IMG/VR virus record: IMGVR_UViG_3300022602_001838
Span: 1 to 64,000 of that record
Reading direction: 5' to 3' (one strand)
Source: a virus
DNA length: 64,000 nt
Below, in pieces: positions 7,130-16,268 of the stretch (its first letter is position 1; each line of letters begins with the position of its first letter). The notes below the pieces were generated by a model. The model did not search any database, was not told the origin of the DNA, and was given only the letters and a program-made list of their open reading frames with translations. The position numbers and the translations under genes were made by a program.

Positions 7130-9593
7130 GTTTGATGTTTTTTATTTTGGTGCTAAACCAAATCTATTTGCGTTTGAAAAACAGGCTGTGAGCTTGGAAG
7201 ATGCTGCCTTAAAGGCAAAAACTAGTCACTACTGGTATATTTATGGCAGCAATGACTACACTGGATTTGATTTTGACTATACGCCAGTGCCCTGGGAACA
7301 GGATCACTTGCACGTTTGGCCCACACAATGGTCAGAGTTTGGTGGTGCATACCTGGTCTGTGTCAATAGTTTAGCAGAACGCAAGTACCATCATCACACA
7401 AAAATTATAACAGCAAAGCCAACTACAGAGCATTGGACAACACTGCACGATGTAACAGAGTTTGACTATAGCTGGCATCCTCATCCAATGGATCCTCCAT
7501 TCATCTATGTGTTTGGCAATCAATGGCACAGTCCAGAACGTATGCCCACAGTAGAATATCGTGTAGAGGGCGCAACTGAACGCAAGTATATGCACAACAT
7601 TCGTGCCACACTGGCAGCTACTAAAGATAACTGGGTAGTCAACGCAGATACACCTATCAAGTTTGATTTTACGTGGTGTCCTGATCCATTTGACCCACCC
7701 TTCATTTATGTATTTGGCAATCAATACTGGGAAGGACAGCGTAGTGCAACAGTGGAGTATCACGCACCAGGAGCAACAGGGCGTAAGTTTGTAGAAGACA
7801 TACAGGCAGAACTCTCAGACTTGGATATCTTTTTCATAGACAAGAACAATCCATTGGCAACATCACGTGTGACTGGCTTGCGAGATTTGGGTATTGATGT
7901 AAAGACCACACGCTATGCCAATACAATGATAGACACGATCAAACGATGTGCCGCAAAAAGTAAGACTGCTCTGTTCTGGGTCATTAGCAGTGAGAATGAA
8001 TATAGTGAGTTTGACTTCGACTGGCAACCTGAACCTTGGCAGCGTAGTATGACTCACGTGTTTGGTAGTAAGTGGAATAAATGGACTGATACATTCTTGA
8101 TTAACAAGAACGAGTTCTTGCGACATATCACGTGGGCAGAAAAACTTGAACAGTTCCCTAACTTGAACTTTGTAGAAAATCAATTAGTGTCTACATCAAA
8201 TGACAGCAGTGCTATGTACTATGTCGATCATGGCAACGGCGATGCACGATACGATTTTCCCGAGTTGCAGAAGAAGTTTCCAAACATTCGCACAACCAGA
8301 TTTGTAGACAACTATCTTGACACATTCAAGCGTATCATAGCAACTGCCACAACTGATTATGTTTGGATTCTGAGCAGTGTTTGTAACTACAGCAATTTTG
8401 ATTTCTCATGGCAACCAGGAGCTTGGGAACGTGAACAGATCCATTGCTTCTGCAACAACATGGGTCAGTGGATGGAAAAGCGAGGAGACACATTTTACAT
8501 ACCAGTGGAAGTATTCAAGTCTCAAATGTACGATCTTGAGTTGTTAGATTGGTTCAATGTTATCAGCTATAATGCAAGTCAAGATGTTAAACGTTGGAAT
8601 ATACCCGTAGTTGAATACGAATCAGACAATTTAATTGAGGAAATCAAGAACTATAACTTCACTACACCCTATGTATTGTTTGCCAACAGAGAGTTTGCTG
8701 GTGCGGCTGGAGAAAATGTTGTTGATTGCTTGTGGACAGAGAAAGACAGAACAGTTCGTCCCTATTCACAAAGCGGTGGCATAACTTTGGTGCCACGTGA
8801 TGTTAAGAAGTATCTAAAAACTCAGATGTATGATTATCCATATCTATACAAATATGATGAGGGCTTGCCATACAATTATTATGCAGACAATTCGTTAGAT
8901 GTTGTCTACATCAGCAACGGGGAACCAGATGCCGAACGTTGGTACAAGCATTTAGAGAAAGTCTTAGATCAGAAAAATGTAGTAGCAGACTTTCCCAGAT
9001 TCTCAAACAAACTTCATCGTGTGACCAATGTGAATGGTCGTGTTGCAGCTTATCAGGCAGCAGCAAGAGCAAGCACAACACATTGGTTCTTTGCAGTGTT
9101 TGCCAAACTTGAAGTTGATAAGGATTTTGACTTTAACTGGCAACCTGACTACTGGCAAGAGCCCAAGCACTATATCTTCAATGCTCGTAACCCAGTCAAT
9201 GGACTTGAATATGGACATATGGGCTTGATTGCTTATAACAAGCGACTGGTGCTTGAGAATAATAATCCGGGCATTGACTTTACACTGAGTCAACCACACG
9301 AGTCAGTTCCCAAGCTAAGTGGGATCGCACATTTTAATCAGGATGCGTGGACCACTTGGCGTACTGCATTCCGTGAAGTACTCAAGTTGCGTATGTTTAT
9401 GGACTCTAAACCCACAATTGAAACTGAGCATAGATTGAATGTGTGGTGTACAAAAGCCACTGGCAATCACAGTGATTACAGCATTTGGGGTGCAGCCAAT
9501 GCGTTGAAATACTATGACGAAGTGGGCGGAGATCCAGCGAAACTACAGTTGAGTTTTGACTGGGATTGGCTGAGAGCACGTTATGATAAATAA
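7128..9593 (+). CDS. Large protein with about six repeated glycosyltransferase-like units
   Basis: The 821-residue protein begins MFDVFYFG and contains about six copies of a unit with the signature FDFxWxPxPWE followed by a hydrophobic (I/H)VFxN block, for example FDFDWQPEPW, FDFSWQPGAW and FDFNWQPDYW. The last unit is the most complete: NGRVAAYQAAARAS, a hydrophobic strand, FDFNWQPDYW and NPVNGLEYGHMG. This looks like a GT-A type nucleotide-sugar domain repeated in tandem, with the earlier copies shortened. The ATG at 7128 overlaps the divergent ATG at 7129. The stop lies inside a late promoter box for the next gene. Function is inferred only from the fold-like pattern. Confidence 0.5.
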   Translation: MFDVFYFGAKPNLFAFEKQAVSLEDAALKAKTSHYWYIYGSNDYTGFDFDYTPVPWEQDHLHVWPTQWSEFGGAYLVCVNSLAERKYHHHTKIITAKPTTEHWTTLHDVTEFDYSWHPHPMDPPFIYVFGNQWHSPERMPTVEYRVEGATERKYMHNIRATLAATKDNWVVNADTPIKFDFTWCPDPFDPPFIYVFGNQYWEGQRSATVEYHAPGATGRKFVEDIQAELSDLDIFFIDKNNPLATSRVTGLRDLGIDVKTTRYANTMIDTIKRCAAKSKTALFWVISSENEYSEFDFDWQPEPWQRSMTHVFGSKWNKWTDTFLINKNEFLRHITWAEKLEQFPNLNFVENQLVSTSNDSSAMYYVDHGNGDARYDFPELQKKFPNIRTTRFVDNYLDTFKRIIATATTDYVWILSSVCNYSNFDFSWQPGAWEREQIHCFCNNMGQWMEKRGDTFYIPVEVFKSQMYDLELLDWFNVISYNASQDVKRWNIPVVEYESDNLIEEIKNYNFTTPYVLFANREFAGAAGENVVDCLWTEKDRTVRPYSQSGGITLVPRDVKKYLKTQMYDYPYLYKYDEGLPYNYYADNSLDVVYISNGEPDAERWYKHLEKVLDQKNVVADFPRFSNKLHRVTNVNGRVAAYQAAARASTTHWFFAVFAKLEVDKDFDFNWQPDYWQEPKHYIFNARNPVNGLEYGHMGLIAYNKRLVLENNNPGIDFTLSQPHESVPKLSGIAHFNQDAWTTWRTAFREVLKLRMFMDSKPTIETEHRLNVWCTKATGNHSDYSIWGAANALKYYDEVGGDPAKLQLSFDWDWLRARYDK
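9585..9592 (+). promoter_or_regulatory. Late promoter-like box before the ADP-ribosyltransferase-like gene
   Basis: GATAAATA overlaps the stop codon of the preceding gene and ends 5 bases before the A of the next ATG. There is no Shine-Dalgarno sequence between them. In T4 late promoters the box lies at about -13 to -6, so the transcript would begin at or inside the start codon. Confidence 0.4.
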
Positions 9594-9596
9594 TAG

Positions 9597-10475
9597 ATGC
9601 GCATCCAAGAGATTATCACTGAAACACTGAGCAGAGTTGCTTATCATTATACTAATGTTTCCTCTGCACTAAAGATTGTGAAGTCGGGCGTGTTTGAACT
9701 CAGTAGTAGTTTGGGTAGTATCGAACAACAATATGCACCAAAGGGACACAACTACTTTCTAAGCACGACTCGTACCAAGATGGGCAATTACCATCGCAGT
9801 CGTGCAAGCAGTTATGGCGTCATATTTGTTTTAGATGGTAATTGGTTCAACAATCACTATGTGTCTAGACCCATAGACTACTGGGAAAATCGTAATCCAC
9901 AGGCCAGTCATCACAGAGATAGCGAAGCCGAAGACAGAGTTTTCAGCAGAGAGCCAACAATACCAATTGGTGGGGTTGTTGCTATTCATGTTCTGGCAGA
10001 TCCAGCAGAAGCACGACCACACAACAACGCCATTGTGCGTGAGTTGCTGATTGCTGCAAAAACTCAGGGCATCAAAACATACTTGTATGCTGATTTTAAC
10101 CCTTGGGCTAACCTAGATACAAGAAAAACCATTGCACCAACACACTTGACAGGTCAGCGTGACCCAGCATGGTTCCGTCCAAAGCGTAAAGCTGGTTATA
10201 TGCAGCATTGGATTGAGTTGATGATGATTGACGACAAGTCCAAGCTAAGTCCAAAAGCTGACCAAATGCGTTATAGTTTGAACTATACCTATGATAAGCA
10301 ATCTGCCATAGATGCATTGAAAACAGATTTAAGCAATGCACGTAAACCAGAAAACGGTCAAGAGCGCGCCGCAGCAGTCAGAATTATTGGTTATATGCGC
10401 CAGCATCGACTAAACACAGTTGCTGACTTTGTTGAGCACATTGCCAACAAGTGGAAACAGACTCAGGCTGTATAA
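9597..10475 (+). CDS. ADP-ribosyltransferase-like protein with capsid-targeting-like N-terminus
   Basis: The protein (292 aa) starts MRIQEIITET, which resembles the T4 internal-protein targeting peptide (MKTYQEFIAEA) and has an ITE prohead-protease-type site at residues 7-9. After it, AYHYTNVSSALKIVKSG, YFLSTTR and a SEAEDRVFSRE block give an H-Y-E order like that of ADP-ribosyltransferases. T4 packages the ADP-ribosyltransferase Alt, so a packaged enzyme would fit. The fold call is by pattern only and could be wrong. The last 13 bases overlap the convergent aminotransferase gene. Confidence 0.45.
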   Translation: MRIQEIITETLSRVAYHYTNVSSALKIVKSGVFELSSSLGSIEQQYAPKGHNYFLSTTRTKMGNYHRSRASSYGVIFVLDGNWFNNHYVSRPIDYWENRNPQASHHRDSEAEDRVFSREPTIPIGGVVAIHVLADPAEARPHNNAIVRELLIAAKTQGIKTYLYADFNPWANLDTRKTIAPTHLTGQRDPAWFRPKRKAGYMQHWIELMMIDDKSKLSPKADQMRYSLNYTYDKQSAIDALKTDLSNARKPENGQERAAAVRIIGYMRQHRLNTVADFVEHIANKWKQTQAV

Positions 10476-11563
10476 CACTGCTTCACAGTCTGAGCAATAT
10501 GCTCGACTTCTGCGTCAGTAAGCTCTGGATAGATTGGTAAACTCACACTCTCGTGCGTAAACTTGTATGCTTCCCATTGTGTGCCCATAACTGGATCAAG
10601 CAAGTGTCTGCCTGCAACTTCATCATATAGTGCCCGTTCGTAGTGAACTTTAGTGGGGATGTTATGATTGAGTAAAAAGCTACGAAGACTACTGCGATTT
10701 TGTGTTCTAAATGCAAACTTACTCCAAGCATGGACTGTGCCTTCTGTAATGGGCAACATATCAGCATAATCACCAAACGTAGAAATATAAAACTCAGCAA
10801 TCTCAGTTCTGCGCTTTTGCCAAGCATCAAAGTACTTGAGCTTGATTAACATTTGAGCACAATCAACTTCACTCATCTTGCTGTTGATGCCAGCAATCTC
10901 GTGTCCACTGTCTTTGCCATTATCTTTGAAGTCTCTGAGTACACCAGCAATGTAAGAATCATCGGTCAAAATCATACCACCTGAACCATAGTTATTCAGA
11001 TTCTTTGTGGGGTCAAAACTCAATACACTGATATCACCCATTTTACCTGACGGTATGCCTTTGTAACTGGCACCAAAACTCTGTGCGGCATCTTCGATGA
11101 TGAACATATTGCTATTAAAGAATTCAGTGTTTATTCTGAATCTATCATAGTCAACAGTATTGCCAAACAAGTTAACGTACATTACCGTGTCGATTGTGTC
11201 ACGGAACGGCTCATAAATTGATTCTAAATCAATCAAACCAGCTGTATTAACATCACAAACCGCAGTGTATTCCTCAATCATCTGTGTAGCATTAAGCGTA
11301 GCAACAAAACTCACAGCAGGAATCAATGTTCCCTTAATTTCACGATTTGGGTCACGACACTGTAAGGCAAACAATAAACCAATCGTTCCACTATTCACAG
11401 TGATTGCATAGTCTCTGTTGCAACGTTTGGCTACGGCTGCTTCAAACATTTTGGTATTGTCGCCATCCAATACTTGCCCGCTACGATACACATAATCTGT
11501 AGCATCGAGTATTTCATCATGTAGATTGTCGTACTGGCGTTTAACCCCAAAAAAGTCAATCAT
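10463..11563 (-). CDS. DegT/DnrJ/EryC1 sugar aminotransferase
   Basis: This is a PLP-dependent sugar aminotransferase of 366 residues. It has the family's EDAAQSFGASYKG block and SFDPTKN, in which the Lys binds PLP, followed by GSGGMI. Enzymes of this family convert keto-sugars such as NDP-4-keto-6-deoxyhexoses to amino sugars for surface polysaccharides. I chose the ATG at 11563 because it forms an ATGA overlap with the stop of the epimerase gene upstream; an ATG 15 bases earlier exists. It and the epimerase form a nucleotide-sugar pair. Confidence 0.88.
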   Translation of the reverse strand: MIDFFGVKRQYDNLHDEILDATDYVYRSGQVLDGDNTKMFEAAVAKRCNRDYAITVNSGTIGLLFALQCRDPNREIKGTLIPAVSFVATLNATQMIEEYTAVCDVNTAGLIDLESIYEPFRDTIDTVMYVNLFGNTVDYDRFRINTEFFNSNMFIIEDAAQSFGASYKGIPSGKMGDISVLSFDPTKNLNNYGSGGMILTDDSYIAGVLRDFKDNGKDSGHEIAGINSKMSEVDCAQMLIKLKYFDAWQKRRTEIAEFYISTFGDYADMLPITEGTVHAWSKFAFRTQNRSSLRSFLLNHNIPTKVHYERALYDEVAGRHLLDPVMGTQWEAYKFTHESVSLPIYPELTDAEVEHIAQTVKQCYTA

Positions 11564-12528
11564 AATTTGGCTTTCCAATAATTGCTATTCTTGAACCATT
11601 TTATGTAATCAGCAAACCCCTGCTCTATGTCCATTTTTGGTGCATAATCAAAATCTTGTTGTGCTGCGCTGATATCTAATGCACCACGTGATGGGAATGA
11701 TAAATCTCTGTCGCATAACTCAACTGTGCCCTTGCCAATCATATCCACAATCATATGTGCTGCTTCTGATAGACTGCGACCATTTGAACGTGTGATGTTG
11801 TAAGTCTTGTTTGCAGCATTTGCGCTAAGAACAGCCTGTGTTATTCCCATTGCGGTATCGTCAACATGCGTGAAGTCAAGTCGTTCAGTGGCTCCATTGA
11901 CTTTAAGTGGTTCCCCTCTAAGAGCCGTGAGAATAAATTTACTGACCACACGATCCTCCACATCACATTCTCCGTAGACAGCAGATGGGCGTATAATAGT
12001 ATGATCAAAGCAACCACGCTTAGTATAATCTCGAACAAGGTCTTCTCCCATTAATTTCATTATGCCGTATTGGCCCTGTGGTTTACACACAGCGTCTTCT
12101 GTGACTCCATCAGTAAAGTCACCATAGACCATACTGCTGCTGATATAAACAAACTTTGGAATTCTAAATGCTCGTGTTAGTTCAAGCAGATTGACTAAAG
12201 CACTACCCATTACATCGCTGGCCCAGATTGGATTCTTACTTACTGCTTTTTGTCTTGGAAAACTGGCAAGATGTATAACTGCCGAACACCCACCGCTAAA
12301 GGTGCGAAAGAAATCTTCTATCTGTTTGTGTTCTCTAAGGTCAACATAGTGTATATTGGCCCGCATACGTTTCTTGCGTTCTTGAGTCAAATATTCAAGC
12401 TCGGCTTTGTATACAAATCCATAGTTGGTATTTGAATCAATAATAAAGCATTCGTGTCCGCGTTCTTCTAATTTGCGTACCACATTGTGCCCGATGAAGC
12501 CGGCACCGCCTGTTACAATGTATCTCAT
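11560..12528 (-). CDS. NAD-dependent sugar epimerase/dehydratase
   Basis: A short-chain dehydrogenase of the extended type, 322 residues. It has the NAD-binding GGAGFIG at the N-terminus, the strand VYISSSMVYG, and YGIMK as the catalytic YxxxK. It acts on nucleotide sugars (epimerisation or dehydration), probably supplying the aminotransferase encoded next. The start at 12528 follows AGAGAAAG and overlaps the stop of the SGNH gene (ATGA). Confidence 0.88.
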   Translation of the reverse strand: MRYIVTGGAGFIGHNVVRKLEERGHECFIIDSNTNYGFVYKAELEYLTQERKKRMRANIHYVDLREHKQIEDFFRTFSGGCSAVIHLASFPRQKAVSKNPIWASDVMGSALVNLLELTRAFRIPKFVYISSSMVYGDFTDGVTEDAVCKPQGQYGIMKLMGEDLVRDYTKRGCFDHTIIRPSAVYGECDVEDRVVSKFILTALRGEPLKVNGATERLDFTHVDDTAMGITQAVLSANAANKTYNITRSNGRSLSEAAHMIVDMIGKGTVELCDRDLSFPSRGALDISAAQQDFDYAPKMDIEQGFADYIKWFKNSNYWKAKL

Positions 12529-13202
12529 TGTTCTACTTTCTCTATATGGGATAAACATTCGTTGGCAAATAATGTTTGAACTGGTTCTTTATCAACATGA
12601 AAGTAAGGTCTAACTTTCATGTTATTATGATACCATAAGTTTGTTAATAGTTGCTGATCTTTATAGTCTACAATGAAGTTTTCCATAAAATTTGAATTTA
12701 TAAATGCAGCATAGTCTTGTTGATATTCAAAACCGCCTAGGGTAAAACAAAATGGTATGTTTTTAATTTTCAACATTTGTAAACAGTAGCAGATGAAAAA
12801 ATAATTTTTAACTCTCTCAAAGTTTTCCGAAAATACTTCTAGTATGCACGAATCTAATTTTAACAGTAAAGCAGGATCAACCATATTTCTGTATTGATTA
12901 GTTGCGTATCTAGATTTGATGTAGTCTGCCAACCCTTCTGTGGATAGCTGATTGGGCAATGCATCAAGGTTTTTGTCTAACTCATATCTACCAGTGCTGG
13001 TAAAAGACAGTATGACAAAATCAGGATTCAGTCTGATGCCTTGTGTTAATTGTTCTGCAATAAGTGCGTTACTAGATCCACCGTAGGCCAAATTACATAC
13101 CTCATAGTTCGGCGAACTGTTTAAAATTTTTTCACTCCAGTGTAGTCCTGAGTAGTCTGGATCTGTTATGGAAAAACTGTCTCCGCATAATAGTATCTTC
13201 AT
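12525..13202 (-). CDS. SGNH-like hydrolase (copy 3)
   Basis: Starts MKILLCGDSFSITD, with the GDS nucleophile block, then AYGGSSNALI and SFTSTGRYELD, matching the pattern of the proteins at 2428 and 3277. No clear C-terminal catalytic DxxH pair is visible. It overlaps thymidylate synthase upstream and the epimerase downstream by ATGA junctions, so it is in the same operon. The coding sequence contains an unusual 11-bp perfect inverted repeat (12594-12604 and 12613-12623). Confidence 0.55.
   Translation of the reverse strand: MKILLCGDSFSITDPDYSGLHWSEKILNSSPNYEVCNLAYGGSSNALIAEQLTQGIRLNPDFVILSFTSTGRYELDKNLDALPNQLSTEGLADYIKSRYATNQYRNMVDPALLLKLDSCILEVFSENFERVKNYFFICYCLQMLKIKNIPFCFTLGGFEYQQDYAAFINSNFMENFIVDYKDQQLLTNLWYHNNMKVRPYFHVDKEPVQTLFANECLSHIEKVEQ
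12594..12623. repeat. Intragenic 11-bp perfect inverted repeat
   Basis: AACATGAAAGT (12594-12604) is followed after 8 bases by its exact reverse complement (12613-12623). On the minus-strand mRNA it would form a strong hairpin inside the SGNH-like coding region. There is no T-run, so it is not an ordinary terminator. It could be chance, an RNase processing site or a translational pause. Confidence 0.5.
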
Positions 13203-14245
13203 ACTGCCATTGGTGCCCGGATTGCGTCGTGACTGGTATAGTTTACCAGTTTGATATCTGACATTGTGAACTTGGTAATGTCAGTGATATCGGTATTAAG
13301 TTGTAGTTGCGGGGCAGGTAGTGGTTCACGTTTCAATTGTTCCTTAACTTGCTCTACATGGTTGAGGTATATGTGTGCGTCGCCGAGAACGTGAACAAAC
13401 TCACCAACCCCCAAATGGCACACTTGAGCTATAAGATGCGTCAGCAACGAATAACTCGCAACGTTAAAGGGTACCCCCAAAAACATGTCGCAACTACGCT
13501 GGTACATCTGGCAACTTAATTTTCTAGTTGGCAGACCTAATTCTTTTAAAATTTCTGCTGTCTTTTTCTGACCTTCAAATCTAGGATCTAAGAACATTTT
13601 ATGCACAGCATCAGTGTTACGATAATTCATATAAACACGATCAAGTTCTTGATCGGTCATATCACTGACATAGAACTGTGCAAAGCAATGGCAAGGGGGA
13701 AGAGCCATCATACTCAATTCCCCGGGATTCCATGCTGTCAAAATATGACGACGACTATCAGGATCGTTCTTGATGCCGTCAATTAATTCTCGAAGTTGAT
13801 CTGTTTCTTTGAAGTGTACACTGCCTTTGCGATTATACTGTGTACCAAAATCATCACGGAATGTTTCTGCTTTATGTACAACAGGAGTACGCCAGTGGCG
13901 CCATTGCACGCCATATACTCTGCCCAAGTCGCCCTCAAATCGGGCTTTGGGTCGCCAGTAGGGTGCTGTGGCATTGGCAGTCCAGATAGTTGTCTTGCTA
14001 GACTCGGCGCTACCATATAAAATCTCTCGCAGCCGCTTTTCATCTCCTGAACCTTCAAGCAGCCACAGCAACTCTGATACTACACTACGCCAGGCTAGCT
14101 TCTTAGTCGTAACCGCCGGAAAGGAGTCTGCAAGATTATATCTCTGTTGCATACCAAACAGACTAATAGTTCCAGTGCCCGTTCGATCTTGTTTAGTGGT
14201 TCCATTATCAAGAACCTGTTGTAGTGCGCCTAAATATTGATTCAT
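13199..14245 (-). CDS. thyA: Thymidylate synthase (ThyA type)
   Basis: Makes dTMP from dUMP with methylene-tetrahydrofolate. Seen motifs: DRTGTGT near the N-terminus, ALPPCHCFAQF with the nucleophile Cys, QRSCDMFLGVPFNVASY and EFVHVLGDAHIYLNH. The Asn in GVPFN fits dUMP specificity, whereas dCMP hydroxymethylases have Asp there. At 348 residues it is longer than the 264-residue E. coli enzyme because of insertions in the middle. Start at 14245 (MNQYLGAL) chosen by homology of the N-terminus; an upstream in-frame start would only add residues inside DHFR. It overlaps the DHFR gene by 38 bases. Confidence 0.95.
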   Translation of the reverse strand: MNQYLGALQQVLDNGTTKQDRTGTGTISLFGMQQRYNLADSFPAVTTKKLAWRSVVSELLWLLEGSGDEKRLREILYGSAESSKTTIWTANATAPYWRPKARFEGDLGRVYGVQWRHWRTPVVHKAETFRDDFGTQYNRKGSVHFKETDQLRELIDGIKNDPDSRRHILTAWNPGELSMMALPPCHCFAQFYVSDMTDQELDRVYMNYRNTDAVHKMFLDPRFEGQKKTAEILKELGLPTRKLSCQMYQRSCDMFLGVPFNVASYSLLTHLIAQVCHLGVGEFVHVLGDAHIYLNHVEQVKEQLKREPLPAPQLQLNTDITDITKFTMSDIKLVNYTSHDAIRAPMAV

Positions 14246-14714
14246 ATACAGTAAATGTGCAGTTGTCTTCGGGAGCAGCGCTGGCACTTACCATGCGATA
14301 CCCACTCAACATTGATTTTAAGTTAATCTTAGTATCTATTTTATACACACCCTTGAAGTGTGTCAAGTATATTCTGTCATACAAGTCAGCGCATTGTGCC
14401 AGAATCTCTGAACCGCCAACAACCCAAACAGTCTTGTTTGGATTTTCTTTTCCTATTTGTCGTACTTGTTCTTTGATATCGCCACTGATAACTCTGGCGT
14501 GCTCGATTGGTCTATTAGTAGCAACATACGCAGTCCTGCCTGGCAATGGCTTCGGCAGTTTGGGATCATCCCAACTACGACGACCCATAACAACGATGTG
14601 ACCATCTGTAAGATGCTTGAAGTTTTTCATGTCATTGGAATTATGGGGCCAAGGCAATGTGCCATTGAACCCAATGCCACCGAACTGATCGGCGGCGAAT
14701 AGGGCGTTTATCAT
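14208..14714 (-). CDS. folA: Dihydrofolate reductase
   Basis: Regenerates tetrahydrofolate used by thymidylate synthase. The sequence has GFNGTLPWP, DMKNFKHLT, VVMGRRSWD and VVGGSEI, in the family's order, and 168 residues is a normal length. It lies directly upstream of thymidylate synthase and overlaps it, as in many phages, and overlaps the 117-residue gene upstream (ATGA). Confidence 0.95.
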   Translation of the reverse strand: MINALFAADQFGGIGFNGTLPWPHNSNDMKNFKHLTDGHIVVMGRRSWDDPKLPKPLPGRTAYVATNRPIEHARVISGDIKEQVRQIGKENPNKTVWVVGGSEILAQCADLYDRIYLTHFKGVYKIDTKINLKSMLSGYRMVSASAAPEDNCTFTVYESIFRRTTTGS

Positions 14715-15064
14715 AGATTTTTTAATATGCTATTTGTAATAGGTTGAACAGTATTTGCAACGTTGTCTGCATCAATAAAGAAACTTGCGTCTTTAATTAC
14801 ATCATCGTTTGCATCTAATCGACTGTTAATCATATCTTCAAGTTCTTCTTCTGCATAGCCCTCAGCCAGCATATCACGAACATTGATTTCAACTACTGTA
14901 CCGTCGATTAGTTCTACTTCAATCTTTTGAATAACGGATATCGGAGCTTCAACAGTGTCTATCTCTGCCAATATCTGTTTCCATTTATCCCGCTCTGTCA
15001 CAAGCAGTTTAAGCCGTTTGCTTTTTCTTGGCTGTTTTGGCTTTTGTGGTTTTTGTTGTGCCAT
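14711..15064 (-). CDS. Hypothetical protein, 117 aa, basic N-terminus
   Basis: No family recognised. The first 20 residues are Lys/Arg/Pro/Gln-rich (MAQQKPQKPKQPRKSKRLK), the rest is acidic and helical. The start lies 56 bases inside the end of the preceding gene in another frame, and its stop overlaps DHFR. It may bind nucleic acid through the basic tail. Confidence 0.65.
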   Translation of the reverse strand: MAQQKPQKPKQPRKSKRLKLLVTERDKWKQILAEIDTVEAPISVIQKIEVELIDGTVVEINVRDMLAEGYAEEELEDMINSRLDANDDVIKDASFFIDADNVANTVQPITNSILKNL

Positions 15065-15680
15065 CGGTCTGAACAGGATTCAATGTAGCAGCCTCGGCTT
15101 CGAGTCGTGCTGCTTCTGCCAACATTTGTTGGGCTTCAAGTTTCATCTTAGCGGCTTGTGCAACACGTTGTGCGGCAAGTTGATCGTCTGTTAGAACATC
15201 GCCAATGGCAGCATTAGATGTTTCTGCAACATTGCTGCGACTTGCTGGGTTCTGACCAACTTCACGTGCTTCACGCTTGCCAGTGAATCCGGCGTTCTTG
15301 TCCAAATCTGCCATCTTTTTGATAGCTTCTTCGCCCTGTTCCATTTGATTCAAAATGCTGTTCAATTCATCAAGACGTACATTGGATTTAGCATTTGGGG
15401 TAATGATAACTTGGTTAGTTGGAACTTTTTTCATCAGCCCCATTTTGTGAACTGTTTCAAGACAGTTGCGACCATCAGCCATTGTATGACGGAACAATGC
15501 ATCAGCCAAGTCTTTACTGTTTTGACCAATTGGGCTTTCAAGTACTTTCATAACATCGTCGTGAATCATACTTGGCAGCATATCGCTGTACAAGACCAAG
15601 CACATATGTTCGTCACCTGGAATTTGGCGATAGGCCAAAACAATCTTTTTGTCGTTGTGTTTACCAATATGTTTAAGCAT
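15009..15680 (-). CDS. Hypothetical protein, 223 aa, conserved in T4-like aquatic phages
   Basis: Begins MLKHIGKHNDKKIVLAYR, behind GGAGAACAAA, which gives a clear start at 15680. The N-terminal 110 residues resemble a conserved T4-like cyanophage protein that I remember only as hypothetical. The second half is Ala/Glu/Gln-rich and probably coiled coil, ending in a Lys/Thr-rich tail (KTAKKKQTA). It follows the 81-residue gene with an 8-base overlap. A late promoter-like box lies upstream at 15998. A structural or assembly role is possible but not shown. Confidence 0.7.
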   Translation of the reverse strand: MLKHIGKHNDKKIVLAYRQIPGDEHMCLVLYSDMLPSMIHDDVMKVLESPIGQNSKDLADALFRHTMADGRNCLETVHKMGLMKKVPTNQVIITPNAKSNVRLDELNSILNQMEQGEEAIKKMADLDKNAGFTGKREAREVGQNPASRSNVAETSNAAIGDVLTDDQLAAQRVAQAAKMKLEAQQMLAEAARLEAEAATLNPVQTDGTTKTTKAKTAKKKQTA

Positions 15681-15918
15681 TTTGTTCTCCTGCTGGTGCT
15701 GCTGGAGCTTGACGGGCGATAGCACCTTGTGCTTCTAAGAAAGCAAACAAACGGTCGTGTAAGCCACCGATTGCAGACATTTCTTCTGCAGGAACTGCTC
15801 CGCGCTGTGCGAATGCTTGAATAGTTTGTAGAGCCAAAACCAAATCGCTTAGTTGCAGAGTTGGTGCAGAGGGTTGCTCTACTGGGGCTTCTGTTGTTTG
15901 AGTTGTGTCATCAGACAT
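15673..15918 (-). CDS. Small Ala/Pro-rich acidic protein, 81 aa
   Basis: Starts MSDDTTQTTEAP behind a GGAGAAAATAA leader and overlaps the next gene by 8 bases. It has disordered Ala/Pro/Gln ends and one amphipathic helix region in the middle. It is the first gene after a candidate late promoter (15998-16005). Function unknown. Confidence 0.6.
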   Translation of the reverse strand: MSDDTTQTTEAPVEQPSAPTLQLSDLVLALQTIQAFAQRGAVPAEEMSAIGGLHDRLFAFLEAQGAIARQAPAAPAGEQNA

Positions 15919-15980
15919 TTATTTTCTCCGTTCAAATAACTATAGATATTTAACACATAGTTACCGAACAGAAAAATTTT

Positions 15981-16268
15981 TTACCACTGAGGGGTTTTAT
16001 TTATAGTATCTAAAATTAGGCTAAAGTAGCTGGCTTCCCCGGGTTCTTCAAACGCTACGCATCGTGTAACACCAGTCTTACCCAAATCACTTTCTTTGTA
16101 GAAATCACCGTAGTAAAAGCGACCAGTCAGATGCTCATAAATCCAATCTGTGATGGTTTTTTCATTGACATAGGTATCAAACAGTACCTGGGTAAAATGC
16201 GGAGGGCAGTGCTCTACTCTCCGCAGTCCAAACACAGCCAATGGATTAGCTTCGTTGTGTTTCAGCAT
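15981..16268 (-). CDS. Hypothetical protein, 95 aa
   Basis: No family recognised. The sequence is rich in aromatic residues (FYYGDFY, YFSLIL) and has two Cys. It follows the 101-residue gene with a one-base start/stop contact and belongs to the VWA operon. The middle part (DTYVNEKTITDWIYEHLTGR) looks like a folded small domain. Confidence 0.65.
   Translation of the reverse strand: MLKHNEANPLAVFGLRRVEHCPPHFTQVLFDTYVNEKTITDWIYEHLTGRFYYGDFYKESDLGKTGVTRCVAFEEPGEASYFSLILDTINKTPQW
15998..16005 (-). promoter_or_regulatory. Late promoter-like TATAAATA box
   Basis: An exact T4-type TATAAATA on the minus strand, inside the end of the 95-residue gene and about 80 bases before the start of the 81-residue gene at 15918. 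It could drive the 15918-15009 pair late. Confidence 0.5.

Noticed and set aside
13199-14245. Thymidylate synthase as dCMP hydroxymethylase
   Set aside because: The conserved Asn in the GVPFN block indicates dUMP as the substrate.
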